From assembly GCA_009792885.1 (NCBI GenBank), contig WMCF01000023.1, positions 9,484,248 to 9,548,247 on the forward strand: a stretch of DNA of 64,000 nucleotides. The letters are read 5' to 3'. Source of the stretch: Eremophila alpestris peregrina (taxonomy: Eukaryota > Chordata > Aves > Passeriformes > Alaudidae). Below, one piece after another: positions 24,761 through 36,998 of this stretch (positions within the stretch are counted from its first letter, which is position 1; every line of letters begins with the position of its first letter). The position numbers were made by a program, and so were the translations under genes. The notes below the pieces were generated by a model, which did not search any database, was not told where the DNA came from, and was given only the letters and a program-made list of their open reading frames with translations.

Positions 24761-24966
24761 GCTGTATGTTCTCCAGAAGTCAAGTGTCCCTCTATCCTTA
24801 CCCCGAGAACCCTGCTTATAGTAGGAATCCACCCCCCCTCCTTTTCTCCTGCAGCACACGCAGACACGGGACCGCAGGCCTCCCCCGAAGAGGGAGAAAC
24901 TGGCTGGTCCCACACACACTGAGCCGGGACAGAGCAGGAGAGAGGGAGAGGGCACGATTTTCTACA

Positions 24967-24972
24967 GTTAAC
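24967..24972. other. Right target-site duplication of the solo LTR (GTTAAC)
   Basis: Exact copy of 24522-24527. The following flank begins TGTG, as does the LTR itself, so a 10-bp GTTAACTGTG occurs at both ends. A third GTTAAC occurs at 24980-24985. The TGT...ACA ends make the 6-bp reading the best one. Confidence 0.85.
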
Positions 24973-25792
24973 TGTGTGTGTTAACAGCTTGACCCCAGTT
25001 AAACCAGTGGAACTTGAGTAAGAAAGCACAGTACTGAAAAAATACAATGTAAAGTAACACTTTGGAAATAGGAAGATTTACAATTCTATGATGGCACTAC
25101 TCAGACACTTCTCATTTTTGGTAGCCAGGAATAATTGTAGGTATCTGTTCTACTGATAGTTCTTCTCTCTGTTCAGAAGTTTCTTAATTAGGAAGATATA
25201 TTTTCTTTACTAGAATTACATTTCATTTTTTACCAGATCAAAGCATCCAAGATTTTTGTCACAGATAAAGGGTGAGCTAAAATCATCACCCCATTGGATA
25301 ATGGATCTGACTGATATGAAGTGGCTTTTGAAATAGCCTGTCATGTAGTCGAGTGGCTGTAGATGAAATTTTAAAACCAAGAAGCTGATGTGAAACCCTC
25401 AAACATCAACAAAGTAAAAATGCTTTTGTAATTCCTCTAAATGTTTTGGAATCAGACACTTTGTAGGGTTTACAAGGATTATTCTGACACCACAAACCTC
25501 TTTGGTATAGATATATATCTGCAGCATTTATAAAATCTTTCCATGCATATTAATTTGAGGTGAAAACTGATAACTTAAGATGCAGGTAGTATAAATTGGC
25601 AATGTTCACAGCAAATTCTTATTACTGGTGTCTTGGTCCTTGGATGTTTTTTGGCTTCTTCACACATGCAGGCCTGTTTGTGATAATGTTTTGTCAAATA
25701 CTTGCAAGATTAGCCCAGTATTGACTAGGTGATGAGCAAATATTTTATTTGGACTGGTGGGCTCCCATTTTAAGCCACTTGTAGCTCAGTCT
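24973..25792. other. Unique AT-rich DNA between two LTRs
   Basis: No gag, pol, env, primer-binding or polypurine sequence is recognisable, so the two LTRs are not the two ends of one provirus. They also differ in sequence and orientation. Confidence 0.6.
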
Positions 25793-26344
25793 TGACACAG
25801 CACAATTTAAGCCCAGCTGGCAACTGAGCCCCACTCAGCCACTCCCCCTCAGTGGGATGGTAGAGAGAATGGGAAGGATAAAAGCTTTTGGGTTGACATA
25901 AGGGCAGTTTAATGTGTAAAGCAAAGCCTGTGCCCTCAAGGACTTCATTCACCACTCCCCATGGGCAGGCTTCAGCCATGTCCAGAAAAGCAGGGCCCCA
26001 TCACATGTAACAGTGATTTGGAAAGACAAATGCCATCATTCTGAACATCCCCCCTTTTTTCCTTCTTCTCCCAACTTCGTGTGCTGAGCATGGTGCCATG
26101 GGCTATGGGATATCCCTTGAGTCAGCTGTCCCAGCTCCACCTCTTCCTAATTTTTTGTGCACCCTCAGCCCCCTCACTGGTGGGGTGGTGGTAAGAGAGG
26201 CAAAAAAGGCCTTGACTGTGTAAATGCTGCTCAGCAAGAATTAAAACAGCATCGTGTTATAAAGCCTGTTTTCAGTGCCAATCTGAAACAGCCCTGTACG
26301 AGCTACAGTGAGGCAAGTTAAGTACCTCAGCCAAAACCAGCACA
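25793..26344 (-). mobile_element. Older ERV LTR, about 550 bp, minus strand
   Basis: I recognise this from memory as a decayed copy of a widespread avian endogenous-retrovirus LTR family (probably ERVL-type; the exact family name is uncertain). On the minus strand it starts TGTGCTGGTTTTGGCTGAGG (26344 down to 26325) and runs through a block around 26180-26220 rich in GGCCTTTTTTGCCTCTCTTA. It then passes a former TATA region near 26075-26090, now mutated, and a pyrimidine/purine-rich block near 26040-26070. An ATTAAA poly(A) signal lies at 25908-25913, and the end is close to 25793. No duplication of the target is evident, consistent with age. The open frame at 25770-25979 (minus) lies largely in its U5 and is not a gene. 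Boundaries are accurate to perhaps 10 bp. Confidence 0.8.
25908..25913 (-). terminator. LTR polyadenylation signal ATTAAA
   Basis: On the minus strand the hexamer ATTAAA lies about 115 bp from the U5 end of the older LTR, at the place expected for its R region. It is the common variant of AATAAA. Activity is unknown. Confidence 0.5.
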
Positions 26345-27293
26345 GAGGTGAGCTGCAAAGCTGTCACTGTGAGAGTAATGAGCAGTTGCATGTTATTAAG
26401 TGCCTCTCCAATCTCACCTATTAGTAACTTGGAAAAGAGAGAGGAGATATAATAAAACTTAAGCTTTTGTTCAAGTCTGTTCCCAACACAGCTCTTTCAG
26501 TACTTAAAAGAAAATGCAAGAATAATAGAGGAATAAAACAAAATGAGATTGTAGTGCAGCAGCACAGCTCAAAAACCTCACTCAATCACTTGAACAAAGT
26601 TCAGCACAAGTTCTATACAAAGGATTCTCTTGCCCTTTCACAGGGGTGTGGAGGGTGGGAAAGAACAGGCAGGACAGTTAGCACACAGTGACAGCAGGAA
26701 AAATGTGAGACTCTATTCATAAGCAATGGTGATTGGAGAGAGTGAGACTCCACAGTTCAATGGGGTTTTGGTTCAGAATGCAGGAGAAGGCTCTTACCAG
26801 GTTCAGACACAAGTTATAGCATGGGCACCTTTTTGGAGCGGCAGTAAGTTGGTGTAGGAAGAGAAGTCACTCATTGCTAATGCAATTACTGAAGATTAAA
26901 CATGAGAGATAATATATTTGGATAGTCTTTGTATGATTTCATCAGCCAACACTTTTTTCTGTTATTTTTCCAAGCAATGCTCCACATACAGACAGCCCCT
27001 CTTAAAAAAAAGTAAGGAAATAATTTCTGGCTGACCTTTTTCTTACCTACTCTAAAGACACAAGAATCTGACGCAAATATCACATTTGCACTAACCAAAT
27101 CAACACTAAATGCTCTGTGAAGTGAATTGAATGTTTTTTGTAGCTGAATACAGCTTTCTTTGAGTTTTTTGGGGGCACACTGTCATTGGCTAGACTGAGC
27201 ACAAGTCTTGATTTTTGCCAGGGTATTTTGTGATTCTGAAGTTTCCTTTGAAGACAGTGTCTAGTCTGTCCACTTCTTAGCAAACAGAAAATT
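26345..27293. other. Unique non-coding DNA
   Basis: No retroviral internal sequence follows the LTR. Short open frames (26467-26691 plus, 26886-27098 and 27080-27313 minus) have no domain. Confidence 0.5.
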
Positions 27294-27309
27294 AAAAAAA
27301 AAAAAAAAA
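27294..27309. repeat. Poly-A tract (16 A)
   Basis: An uninterrupted run of 16 A. No retrocopy precedes it on either strand. Confidence 0.9.
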
Positions 27310-27464
27310 CCAAAAAAACTCAGGACAAACTACATTAAAACCATGAATGTAGCCCACCTCTGAAACAGAGAAAAGTTTACATGGAGTTGGCTGTTGCAAT
27401 TGCTTTTCTGTGATGTTTGGAATGTGAATGTCAGTTCAACAAGATAAGTATTTTGCTTCCCTCC
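27310..27464. other. Unique non-coding DNA
   Basis: Short spacer between two A runs; no feature recognised. Confidence 0.5.
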
Positions 27465-27480
27465 AAAAAAAAAAAAAAAA
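27465..27480. repeat. Poly-A tract (16 A)
   Basis: Second uninterrupted run of 16 A, about 155 bp after the first. Confidence 0.9.
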
Positions 27481-30400
27481 GGAAAAGTCATGACTGACCT
27501 TCCACAAACATCTCTGAAGCCATTTTAGGCTGTAAACTGACCTTAGAGACAGAGGTACTTTGTGATCACACACCCTCTGCATTACACTGATTCCTCCAGT
27601 GCAGCATAGGAGGGGGCATTTGAGATCTAGAATAACAGGAACATGCACACTGAGCAGCATTCCTCTCAGCAGCAGCAGCAGACCCTGATGAGTGTGTGTC
27701 TGTCCAGGCTGTCAACACCTCTGGTTGTCTTTCAGATCAAAAACCAGGAATAGAGGAGGGTCAACACCTTGGGGAGTTGGGCCTGCAAATGGATGTGCTG
27801 TACATCTGCGTGGCTCTGCTGCATGTGAAATGCAATGGGTCTGACATCCCAACCAGCGCTAAGAGGACAGGACATGGGGCGGAGGAGGAGAATTTATTAG
27901 ATGTGACCCTTTCTTTCTCAATCAGCATAAATTTATGCCTGATTTTTAAAACAACCTTCTTTAGAGGGTTGTTAGAGTTCTAATAAAGTGAGGCTGAAAA
28001 TGTATACTTGAGTGTCAGTTGTCAAACTTCATTGATTCCCTTTACATATTATTCTAATATAATTTTTTTTGTCCAAGTGATGCCTTTAGTTGTAACAACA
28101 CAACTGACACTAGATGATTCCCTTTGCAAAAAGAGCTCCGTGGTGGTTCATTGTGATGGGTAGACCCTTCTTAGGGGCATTTATCTTTAATTTTCAGACT
28201 AAAAATTACAATTTTGTGGTAAACCCACCAGATATCGTTAAAATGATATTGTTGCATTCAATGACTAAATAGAATATCAAACCAGATATTTGTCCAGTAT
28301 TGATACATTCAGGGTATCTGCAAGTTTTTGCCACTGTTTTTCATCCAAAAAAATACTATTTCACTGCCATGGCACCTCTCCAGTTAGGAAAATACATGGT
28401 TAAAGTGATATTTTATAGCACCACAAGTGCTATTAGCATCAGTACACACAGAATCTCTCCTTTCACATGTCAAACCCTATCAAATTCTCATACTTTAACA
28501 TTTACTATGGGTCAGCAGCAATCAATGAACATTGTAATTTTCATTGTGAACATCATACTTTTGTGATAAACACAAATATTTTTAGACTAATTACAGTCTA
28601 GAATTATAAATACCTTTAGGATTAGTGTTATGTGGTACCAGTTACATTGTCATCTCTTATCTTACTTAGCCCTGATAACTGTTTTCACATGTAGTTCCAT
28701 TAATACAACTTGGACTCAAAGAAGTGATTGAAATAGATAGCAAGGCAAGTCATAGAGACTCAAATAATTCTAAGAAAAACATTTTCCTTATTGTCAGTTT
28801 TTTCCTGGGTCCTAATGAAAAAACCTGGACAGGAGCAGGAGATTTTCACTTCAGTTTACCCAGCATAAAGGAAATGGAGTCAAGACGAAGCAAATTAATT
28901 TTACTGTTTTTCTTGGTTTGAAATTTGATGAGCAGCTTAGCCCGTTTGGGGGTTTTTGTTTGTTTGGGTTTTTTTCCCCAGAGAATACCGTCTTTTCAGG
29001 GTGCTTTGTGGAGAAAGTATTCGGAATACTTTGGGTTTTCTCTAATTGAATTTCCACCTTCAGGTGTATTATACTTTCTCACTCATTGAAATAGACATTT
29101 AGCTAGATTTCTAATTGCTTAAAATTTTTGGAGTTAATATAATTATTTTTTATTTCTAAACTAATCTTAATAATGACATACCAGACTCTTCTATCATGTC
29201 TCCAACTTTCCTCGTGTACCTCAGACATCCTAATATATTCAGGTGGAGAGATTATTACCTAAAGTGAACAAGAAAAGTTTTGTGGAAAACTCTAAAAGAT
29301 TATTATCTCAAGTCTTAGCCCACATGGAATAAATACTTCATGTGGTACAACAAGTTCACTTTCTGGTTAAAAACATTAAAAGAACAAACCTGTGTGGGTT
29401 TTATTATTAATAGTATGTGTAGCACTCCCTAGTAAGTGAGGAATTTTGTGAATTATTACAATCCTGTCAAAACCTCTTTCTTTTACTGTAGCTAAGGACT
29501 TGTTTTGAACCATTCCCTGATAATGTTGCCATGAAGTACTACTATAAGAACATCTAGTGAGATGTAACAGCTTCAGTGTTCCATCCATTACCTCAACAGC
29601 AGCTTTTTGTAGGCAGTAATGCTTGTTAAGTCGGGCAATGGGAATGATGGATCTGCAGGCTCAAGGAGGTTAATGTTGACAATGAGCAATTATTATTTTT
29701 GACAAGAATACCAAAGGGTTTCAAGATGAGTCTTCTAACTGAAAGCAGATTATGACTTCAGTTTTATTACTAAATGTCAAGCATAGATGTCAAGCAGATA
29801 AACGTGTGATATAGAGGAAGATAATTTTATTATAGTAAGAGACAAAGCAGGCATCAAATGATGACCTTTTTTGTGGGTTTTTTTTTTCAGTTACCCACAG
29901 GAAGAAGGAGGCGGGTAAAAAAATCAGCATCTTTAAAAGGGAAATGGGGGAAGAAAACATCCGGAGAGGACACTTTCCTACAGATAAAAAAAACTGGGAG
30001 AAAGAAAGCACAATATGATTTTAATGAAGTCAATATTTGCGGATGTCTGTGGGTACTGGTGTGTGACTTCCGTGTCTTTCTTGTAGATAGAGTGTAATAG
30101 TAGGGGGGTGGAACAATGGGCCTCAATAACGTTCCAGAGAGCAGTTCTCTCTCTGTTTGATAATCACAGCGACAAGGCATTTTTCTGTTTGGTCTTTAGA
30201 TGAGATATTTTCCCCTCTGGCCTGTTGGTATGTGTTGCAGTCTTGATCTTAGACATGCTGGTCTTTGTCAGAGCTGTTATTCAGACCACACTCCTCTGAT
30301 GAGAGACAGAAAATATTTATTGGAGGCAGCTCCACCTCTCATTTGTTTTATGTGTGGTTGTGACAATAGCTGGTAAGTTTAGTTTCTGCAGAGAATTAAC

Positions 30401-31288
30401 ACTTGAGCAGGGCTCCTTATTTATCACATTCATTGGATAACCCAAAGGCCCTTCTGATCAAAAAACTTGAACTCAAATAATCTAGAACTGCATGAACATT
30501 TGAATTTATAACCAAATTTCATTGCTGACCTTAGCTGTAGAATGGGGGGCAAATGGGATTCCTTGTTAAAACAGCCTTTGCAGTTGTTAAAAGGCATTGT
30601 TTTGTTACTTTTTAAACTTATCTTTACATGGAAGACATCTGTGTTTTTCTGTGAGCACATTTGACCAAGTAAAGGTTTCAAGAAATCAGTGACATAACAA
30701 AAAACAGTGGTAGAACTTCTTTGAATGGATATAATGATTAAATTGGGTGTGCCTGAGACTGTGCTGACATTTTTTGATTCCATTCCATTACTCTGCTGGA
30801 GACACCAAATATCTTCTTTCCTGTCCTTTTTTTTCCCCACTAAGCAAATGAAAACACAGTCTATAAAAATTCCTTTCACATAATCAGCAATTGTTCTGAT
30901 ATGTAATTTCCTAATCCTGGAAAATAAAACTAAATTGGCAAAGCAAGCCAGAAAAGCAGAGATGCCATCTTATAGACACAAGCATTTATACTGAAGCTGA
31001 GTTTTTTGAAATTGCTAAGGTTAATGTAATGTGTACCAAGGATGCCAGACTCTTCATGAATGCTTTTTTGAGAGAATCAAGGTACTTCTTTCACACTGGT
31101 TGATTTTATTATGAAAGTGGAGCAGACACATTGTGATAAAGAGAACATGCCCCAAGTTTGTTTCTTTACTGCTATAGTTTTCAGATAATTCTTTCATCTG
31201 CAGATGCACAGGACCTCAGACATCCCTCAGTTGTTCTTTCAGATGTGTTATGTTGGAAATTATCACAGTAGGACCCTTTAAGCCCACA
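27481..31288. other. Unique AT-rich non-coding DNA
   Basis: About 3.8 kb without recognised transposons. The longest open frame of the window, 149 codons at 30430-30879 on the minus strand, lies here. It has no recognised domain, signal peptide or homologue that I can name and matches what chance would give. Another pair of overlapping frames on opposite strands (29858-30097 plus, 29887-30180 minus) comes from purine-rich DNA. A somewhat GC-richer part at 27660-27890 has no clear origin. Confidence 0.5.
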
Positions 31289-31545
31289 CATCATAGTAAT
31301 CACAGGATCGTTCAGGTCTTGGAAATGACCTCAAAGATTGTCAAGTCCAACCTTTGACCAGTCACCACCTTGTCAAATAAACCACGGCACAAAATGTCAC
31401 ATCCAGCTGTTTCTTGAACACTTCTAGAGTTAGTGATGCCACCACCTCCCTGAGCAGCCCATTCCAATGCTTAACTACCCTTTCCATGAAGGAATTCTTC
31501 CTGATCTCCAGCCTAAACCTCCTTGGTGAAGCTTGTTGGTGTGGT
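31289..31545 (-). mobile_element. CR1 LINE 3'-end fragment (minus strand)
   Basis: In plus-strand order the 3' terminus (ATCACAGGATCGTTCAGG, 31299-31316) is followed by GACCTCAAAGATTGTCAAGT and AACCTTTGACCAGTCACCAC, then the coding tail. The minus strand reads F-R-L-E-I-R-K-N-S-F-M-E-R-V-V-K-H-W-N-G-L-L-R-E-V-V-A-S-L-T-style residues from about 31520 to 31430, the diagnostic CR1 ORF2 C-terminus, ending with L-E-V-F-K-K-Q-L-D-V. It is truncated on the ORF2 side. The minus-strand open frame at 31362-31586 is this fossil. It belongs to a different subfamily from the copy at 19.3 kb, judging by its terminus. Confidence 0.93.
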
Positions 31546-34500
31546 GCTTTTAGAACCCCATGAGAAGAACCTAAAGTATGCCCCACCCTAGATCATAATG
31601 TACCTAAACATCCTTCTCTTTTAACCCTAAGAACTGAAGTGGAACCAATGATACCTTCATCTCCCAGAAACTGTAGCTGCCAAGAAGATAAATGGCGCCA
31701 GTTTCTGCAGAGCTCCAATCAGATTTAAAAATTTCAGTGTGAAGGGAGTTTCAGGAGGTGCATTGACTGGTATTATTGAGATTACGTTTAAAAGTATTCA
31801 CATACTATGTGATAAAACCTGATTTTGTGACACCATCAGCTAGTAATATCTGTTGCACTCATTGCATACTGATTCATCTAGTCCTTCCTTGCAAAGGATG
31901 TTCAACACTGTCCTCTTACCTTTGCCTCATCCTCAGTTTGCTAATTCACCTTCCCTAGCAGTGCAATGTCAGTATACTGTAGGGACTGGAATGTGGACTA
32001 TAACCAAATTTTCAAACGCTAGATGAAGTTTAAAAATCCAGCTCAAAAGGGTTCAATATTTGTAGAGGGTTTCCAAGAATAAAAGCAAGAGGTAAGACAA
32101 TGTCTGTTGCTCATTGACCTATAATAAACCAAAATTTTAAAAGTACACTGATCTTTCAGTGTGGATGGTGGTCAGATATCTTCACTTCTTCCTAGATAAC
32201 ATAGTGTTGATTTTGCATGTCTCAAAGACATCACTGATCATCTGTTTGGAAGTTTCTGCTTAAAACATATAGAATATTTTTAAGTTTTTCCATCTCTTGT
32301 CATGTGGAGCATATTCTTGCCAGGCAGATCAGGCTTTAGATGTCTCAGTGCCATCTTTCTCAGTTTTTAGGACTTGGCAGAGGGCTGTCAAGAGGTTTCA
32401 GCTGTGAACAGAGGAAAATGGCAAGGACCAGACTGAGGGGTTTCAGAAGAGTGTGGTCTCATTTAGATGAAGGCAGAATCATGGGATGGGTCTGTCTGCC
32501 TCAGACAAGAAAATAGAGGAAGAATGAATTTTGCTGCACTTCCTGGCTAAGGTGACATATTTTACTCTGTGTTTAGACAGTGAAAGGTCAGATGGGATGG
32601 GCTCTGGAGAGTCTCACTGTGGGTGATTCCAAATTCCTGATTATTCTAAAGACCATGTCAAGAAGGCAGACCCCACTCGATACAACTAAATGGAAGAAAC
32701 TCCCCAGATCTGTGGACTTTTTAACCTTTGCCCAATAATCCACTTCATGAGGAAGCAGTGGAACACTGGAGAAATTCCTCAGATGTTGAAACAATAACGC
32801 TTCCTGTCTCTTTCCCTCAGCACACATCCATGTGCATGTGCGCATGCACAGGCGCAGACAAGACAGACATATTTATCTGTCTATATATAATCTTCAGCGG
32901 AAGCTCATGTACAGGGGAAATCCTGGGAATAATTAAGGAAAGGATACTGCATGCTCCAGCAGACGGAATACATTTTTTTCATTTAAAGCAGGTTTTTTTT
33001 TTTTCCCCTTTACCACCAACTTGCTGCAATTAGGAGGTTGTTGGAGAGATATCAATTGAGATTTGGGAACTGTTTTTTCTGGAAATGTTTTGAATTAAAA
33101 TCTAATTGGTAGCTTTCTTTGATAACTATTTTATTGTTGGGTGCAGCTAAATGGAAATCGACCACAAAGGGAACTCAATTTTGTTTGTCATTAATTTTAA
33201 CTTGATTTCACAAATGATTTACATATATGATATTTTCCTTATTTGCTCTGTATCACTGCTGAACATTTAGACTGATGTAGTGTCATTTTCCCATTTATTC
33301 ATGTTATTTTAAAATGTGCTGCATTACTGCAAGCACGGCTGTCAACAAAATGGTGAAGAAGGAATAGGTGGACCAAAGTGATATTTCCTTTGATTTATGA
33401 AAAACTGTGGAATTAGCAACACTGAGGACTAAATTCATTGGTTTACCCTAGATATGTTTGGGTGTTGTGAGCAAAGCAAAGCAAACCTGCACTGCAAATA
33501 TATTATCATAACAAAGCTCAGTTTTGAAGAGATCACATTGCACAGTAACAATGTGAAAAGCCGAGGGTCAGATGCATGCTCAGGTTACCCCAGTTAAACA
33601 TGTCACCAGGAAGATGTGAACTGAACCATGGCCATGTGTGAACACTAAGCAAATGGAAATGTGAGCCGAGTCCATGCACCATATGGAAAAGGTGAAGGAT
33701 ACCTGCAAATTAGCACTGGAAAGATTAATGCATAATTTTATGGACAGGGGATGGATTACAGGCATGACAGCTGAGGTGTAATTTTACTAACAATGAATGC
33801 CAAATAACCTGGGCATGCATGACCTCTGCCAAAACACACTAGTCCAAGTCCAGCTGACTCTATGGACTTTGGATCTTGCCCATGGAATGTTAGAGAAAGC
33901 AGCCACTTGTGGAGTGGAATTAATTAAGACTGCCATTAGCACCAGACAAAGGCAGGTAGGTAAGTGTTCGCTCACTGTGAAAACAGAAATATTGAAAGCT
34001 CTGTCTCTTGAAAATTGAGTTAACAGGCAAAAATACAATAGGGGTTTCTTTGAGTGTTTGCAGCTGAAATGCAGTTCTACTTAGCAGTAAAGAGAAGGAT
34101 AACATCTTGCTAAATCACTATATGGGGGACCCTAGCATTCCCCCTCTTCTGACTGATTTAGGAGTAAAAGAGGCTTCCCATAATGGGGCATGACAGCTGC
34201 AGAGATGTACCTTTCCCAGGAGTACCTAAGCAGGATCCCAGTCCTGCTGCACAGAGCACTTCATCAATACAGGAAATCTGGCAGGAAGTGGAGATGACTC
34301 AGTGCATTGCAGTCTCTTAAGTAACAAACCAGCCACACCTCCACTGCCTCAGTGTTGAGCACAGTGCTGCCTGAAAGCCTGCTGATAGCTGTAGTTTGGT
34401 TCCTGCTGCCATAAACTTTTTGGCTCTTCAAGGCATTAATTCAAGTTAGGTTGTCCCCCTGCTTTATTTGGAGTTATTTGCATCATGGTTCCACTCAAAA

Positions 34501-36978
34501 AAAAAAATAAAATAAAGTGTTTGTATAAAAATATCTCCTCTCTTAGCAGATGTGCCCTGCAAGTGCTTTAAGTCAAAGATGTTATGGACTTTGGTGACTC
34601 AGATATTTCTCAAATTCTTTTTAACTGTGGTTACATTGCAAAGGGAGATTTAATTTATATTTCTACACATGGTCAGTATACGAGGCTTATATACATGAAA
34701 CTAAGGCTAAAAGTTGGCCATGAAAATGAGGCTAAAAATTGATCAAGAAATTCTCTTTTACATTTTTAATACTGATAGTAATGTATAAGAAAAGAGACAA
34801 GTGGTTTGAAAATAAAGTCTTTTCACTTCTTAAATAAGGAGCTATAATTGGGAAATTGCTGTGAGACTGTAACTATGAACAGCAGTCATATGGTTTTTAT
34901 ACTTCTCAGATGGAAATTATACATATCAGTGTTGCCTTGCATTAACTTTAAAAATATTTGTCTTTTACAAAATATTTTTTCAGGATGTTTAATTAAATTG
35001 AAATGGATTTGATCCAAAAAAAAGGGGATTCCTTTGATAGTTTTATAAATTCCTCACTGTGAACTTCAGAATTAGGAAGATCTAGAGAGCTTTGAGATGG
35101 GCATTTGAATTGCATTAACATATGACTTTTGCTTATTTTGCCTGTGCTTAGGAAGCGTTTTGCCAGTATTTCCTGGCAACTACCTTTGTTCATCCAGTGC
35201 CTCTTTTGTCATTGTACCTGTAATCACGAGATAGAAAGGCAGTATTTGGTTAAAAGGGTCACACTGTCAATGAATATCCAGGTTCCTACCATTACTTTCT
35301 GAATGGAGGCCATTTGTTCCCAGGAGAGTGTGATTGGTGTACCTCTGTACATTTTCTTGTGGAAAAGCACCACTTAGGTGACAAAACCTGGGGCTTGGAT
35401 TGCCTTTGCTGCAGGGAATTACATTTAGCAGAGAAAGGCCACTGGACAGGTGCCCATTGCCAGGAAGTTCCCCCTGAGACTTCTCTCTTTAGATTGCTTT
35501 GCAACTCAGACTCTTATGGCCTGAGTATGAATAATTCCAGAAATGTACACAGATGCCTGGAATCTGATGGGATATAACTGCATCTTCTAGTAAAGAATAT
35601 TGCTGTCAGTTTGGTCAGCAATGAGAAAGCTAAAGCATTTCTAAATAACATTTCAAAAAAGTTAAAAAAAATAATCAGTTTTTGGGCAACTTCGGCCATG
35701 TGAGATCTATTCTAAAAACCTGAGTAAGGTTCTTTAAGCCATTTTACCTTGGTCTGTGAAAGAAAAATCAGGAGAGGCATCACATTCTGTACAGGTGATG
35801 ATTCCACACTGCTGAAAATACTTTGGGAGGGGTAGAAAGAACTCATTGTTGCAGAGCTTTATCACTGAGAGCTTTTTAGAAAGAGGGTGAAAGTCATCAA
35901 TAGACCCACAAATCCCTCTTTATGTGTGAGTGATGAGCAAAATCTCCATGGAAGGACTCTACCCGGGGCTTGTAAGTAATCAGTGGTGGTTGGGATGTCA
36001 GAAGGGCTTTTTCTGTCCTCCTCACAGTGCCATATTTACCAGATCAGTCCTGAAGTTTAGCTCAGTTTGCTATCATGCTTCCTTCCACCAGGGAGTGCCA
36101 ACTAAACAGCCTGTGTTCTGCTGCTTGGGGATACTACACAGTAGTGGAGTGTATAAAATATACACTTAATCCTGAGTGCTTTTCTGCTCAATTCGTTCAT
36201 GAAAGCAGATTTTAAGGCCAGTAAAATAATATTGAGCATGTACACGACAGGGAAAAAAAAAATCTGTATCCAGAGTATTTTTAAGTAAAGGGCTTTTAGA
36301 AAATCTGTGCAGACATGCTGGCTTTTTACCTCCTCTTGTTTTAACCTATGACTGATTCATCAGTTGAAGTGTAAAGAAACAGATCTTCTTATGGTAATTG
36401 ATTCTCAGGGGCTATTAGTGTAAACGTAAATGCTCAACATAGATGTTACGTAGGTGGGTGATAGAGGGAAAACATAAATTGTCAGCAATATAAGGCAGTC
36501 TGTTCATACCATAGGGTGAGAAAGTGAAGAATGTTAGAAATCAGAGACTCAGAAATACCTCCCAGAGCTGGCTGTCAGTGCAGTCTCCCATTGTGAGTAA
36601 TTATAAGAAACATACTGTGCAAGAGTCGATTCTGGTCCTTTGGCTCAACAGGCAAAACACTTACAATTAACAGAGATTTCAGGTAAGAGTTGCAAAAGAG
36701 CTTAGAAGAGTTAAACACCTGGCTACCACCGACATTTTTAAGGGATATAGGACCTAAATTTTTGGTATTCTTGAAAACTGTTGAAAGTTTTTATTCTTCT
36801 GTAACCCTGGACTAAAATTCATTTGTCTTCAAAGCAGCTGTAATTTTTAAACCACAAAGAATAGGAGCAGAGCATGGATTGAATGCCCAAGACAATATTC
36901 TAGTTGACCTAGCCCATAAAAAGTGGTAAGGTTAAATCCAAAGTACTAGAAGAAATGGTAAAAACTGTTGGTTCTTGC
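31546..36978. other. Unique AT-rich non-coding DNA
   Basis: About 5.4 kb. The segment just after the CR1 (31546-31620) may be its eroded continuation. Open frames at 32588-32845, 32728-33033, 33787-34038, 33797-34018, 35292-35504 and 35314-35577 overlap in opposing pairs and show no domain; the pair near 35300-35580 lies in GC-richer DNA. A run of A (34498-34507) and a T run (32993-33004) are simple sequence. No RNA gene recognised. Confidence 0.5.
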
Positions 36979-36998
36979 TTTTTTTTTTTTTTTTTTTT
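36979..36998. repeat. Poly-T tract (20 T)
   Basis: Uninterrupted run of 20 T, a simple mononucleotide repeat. Confidence 0.9.

Larger units (their letters stand above)
24528..24966 (+). mobile_element. Solo retroviral LTR (class II ERV-like), 439 bp, plus strand
   Basis: The element starts TGTGGCTGCC and ends TTTTCTACA, giving canonical TG...CA retroviral ends, and is bounded by the exact 6-bp duplication GTTAAC. Promoter and processing signals are in the right order on the plus strand: ATTGG (inverted CCAAT) at 24666-24670, a TATA-like TTATAA at 24704-24709, and the polyadenylation signal AATAAA at 24755-24760. About 200 bp of U5-like sequence follow. Its GC content is well above the flanks. 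No primer-binding site, gag, pol or env follows, so the internal region was lost by LTR-LTR recombination. The open frames across it (24529-24759, 24682-25047, 24704-24955, 24766-24984) are not genes. The intact ends suggest a fairly recent insertion. Class assignment rests on duplication length and is inferred. Confidence 0.93.

Noticed and set aside
24529..25047. Several overlapping open frames as viral or host genes
   Set aside because: They lie in or across a solo LTR, which is regulatory sequence. No gag, pol or env motif is present.
24528..26344. A single provirus with LTRs at both ends
   Set aside because: The two LTRs differ in sequence, age and orientation, and the 826 bp between them has no retroviral coding sequence.
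30430..30879. The longest open frame (149 codons, minus strand) as a host gene
   Set aside because: Under a rough 60% AT model about one open stretch of this size is expected by chance in six frames of 64 kb. The peptide has no recognised domain, and no promoter, splice or poly(A) context supports it.
36630..36680. tRNA-like words (GGCTCAACAGG) and a GGTTCAAACCC word near 62317
   Set aside because: Neither sits in a foldable cloverleaf with matching acceptor, D and anticodon arms; each is an isolated resemblance.
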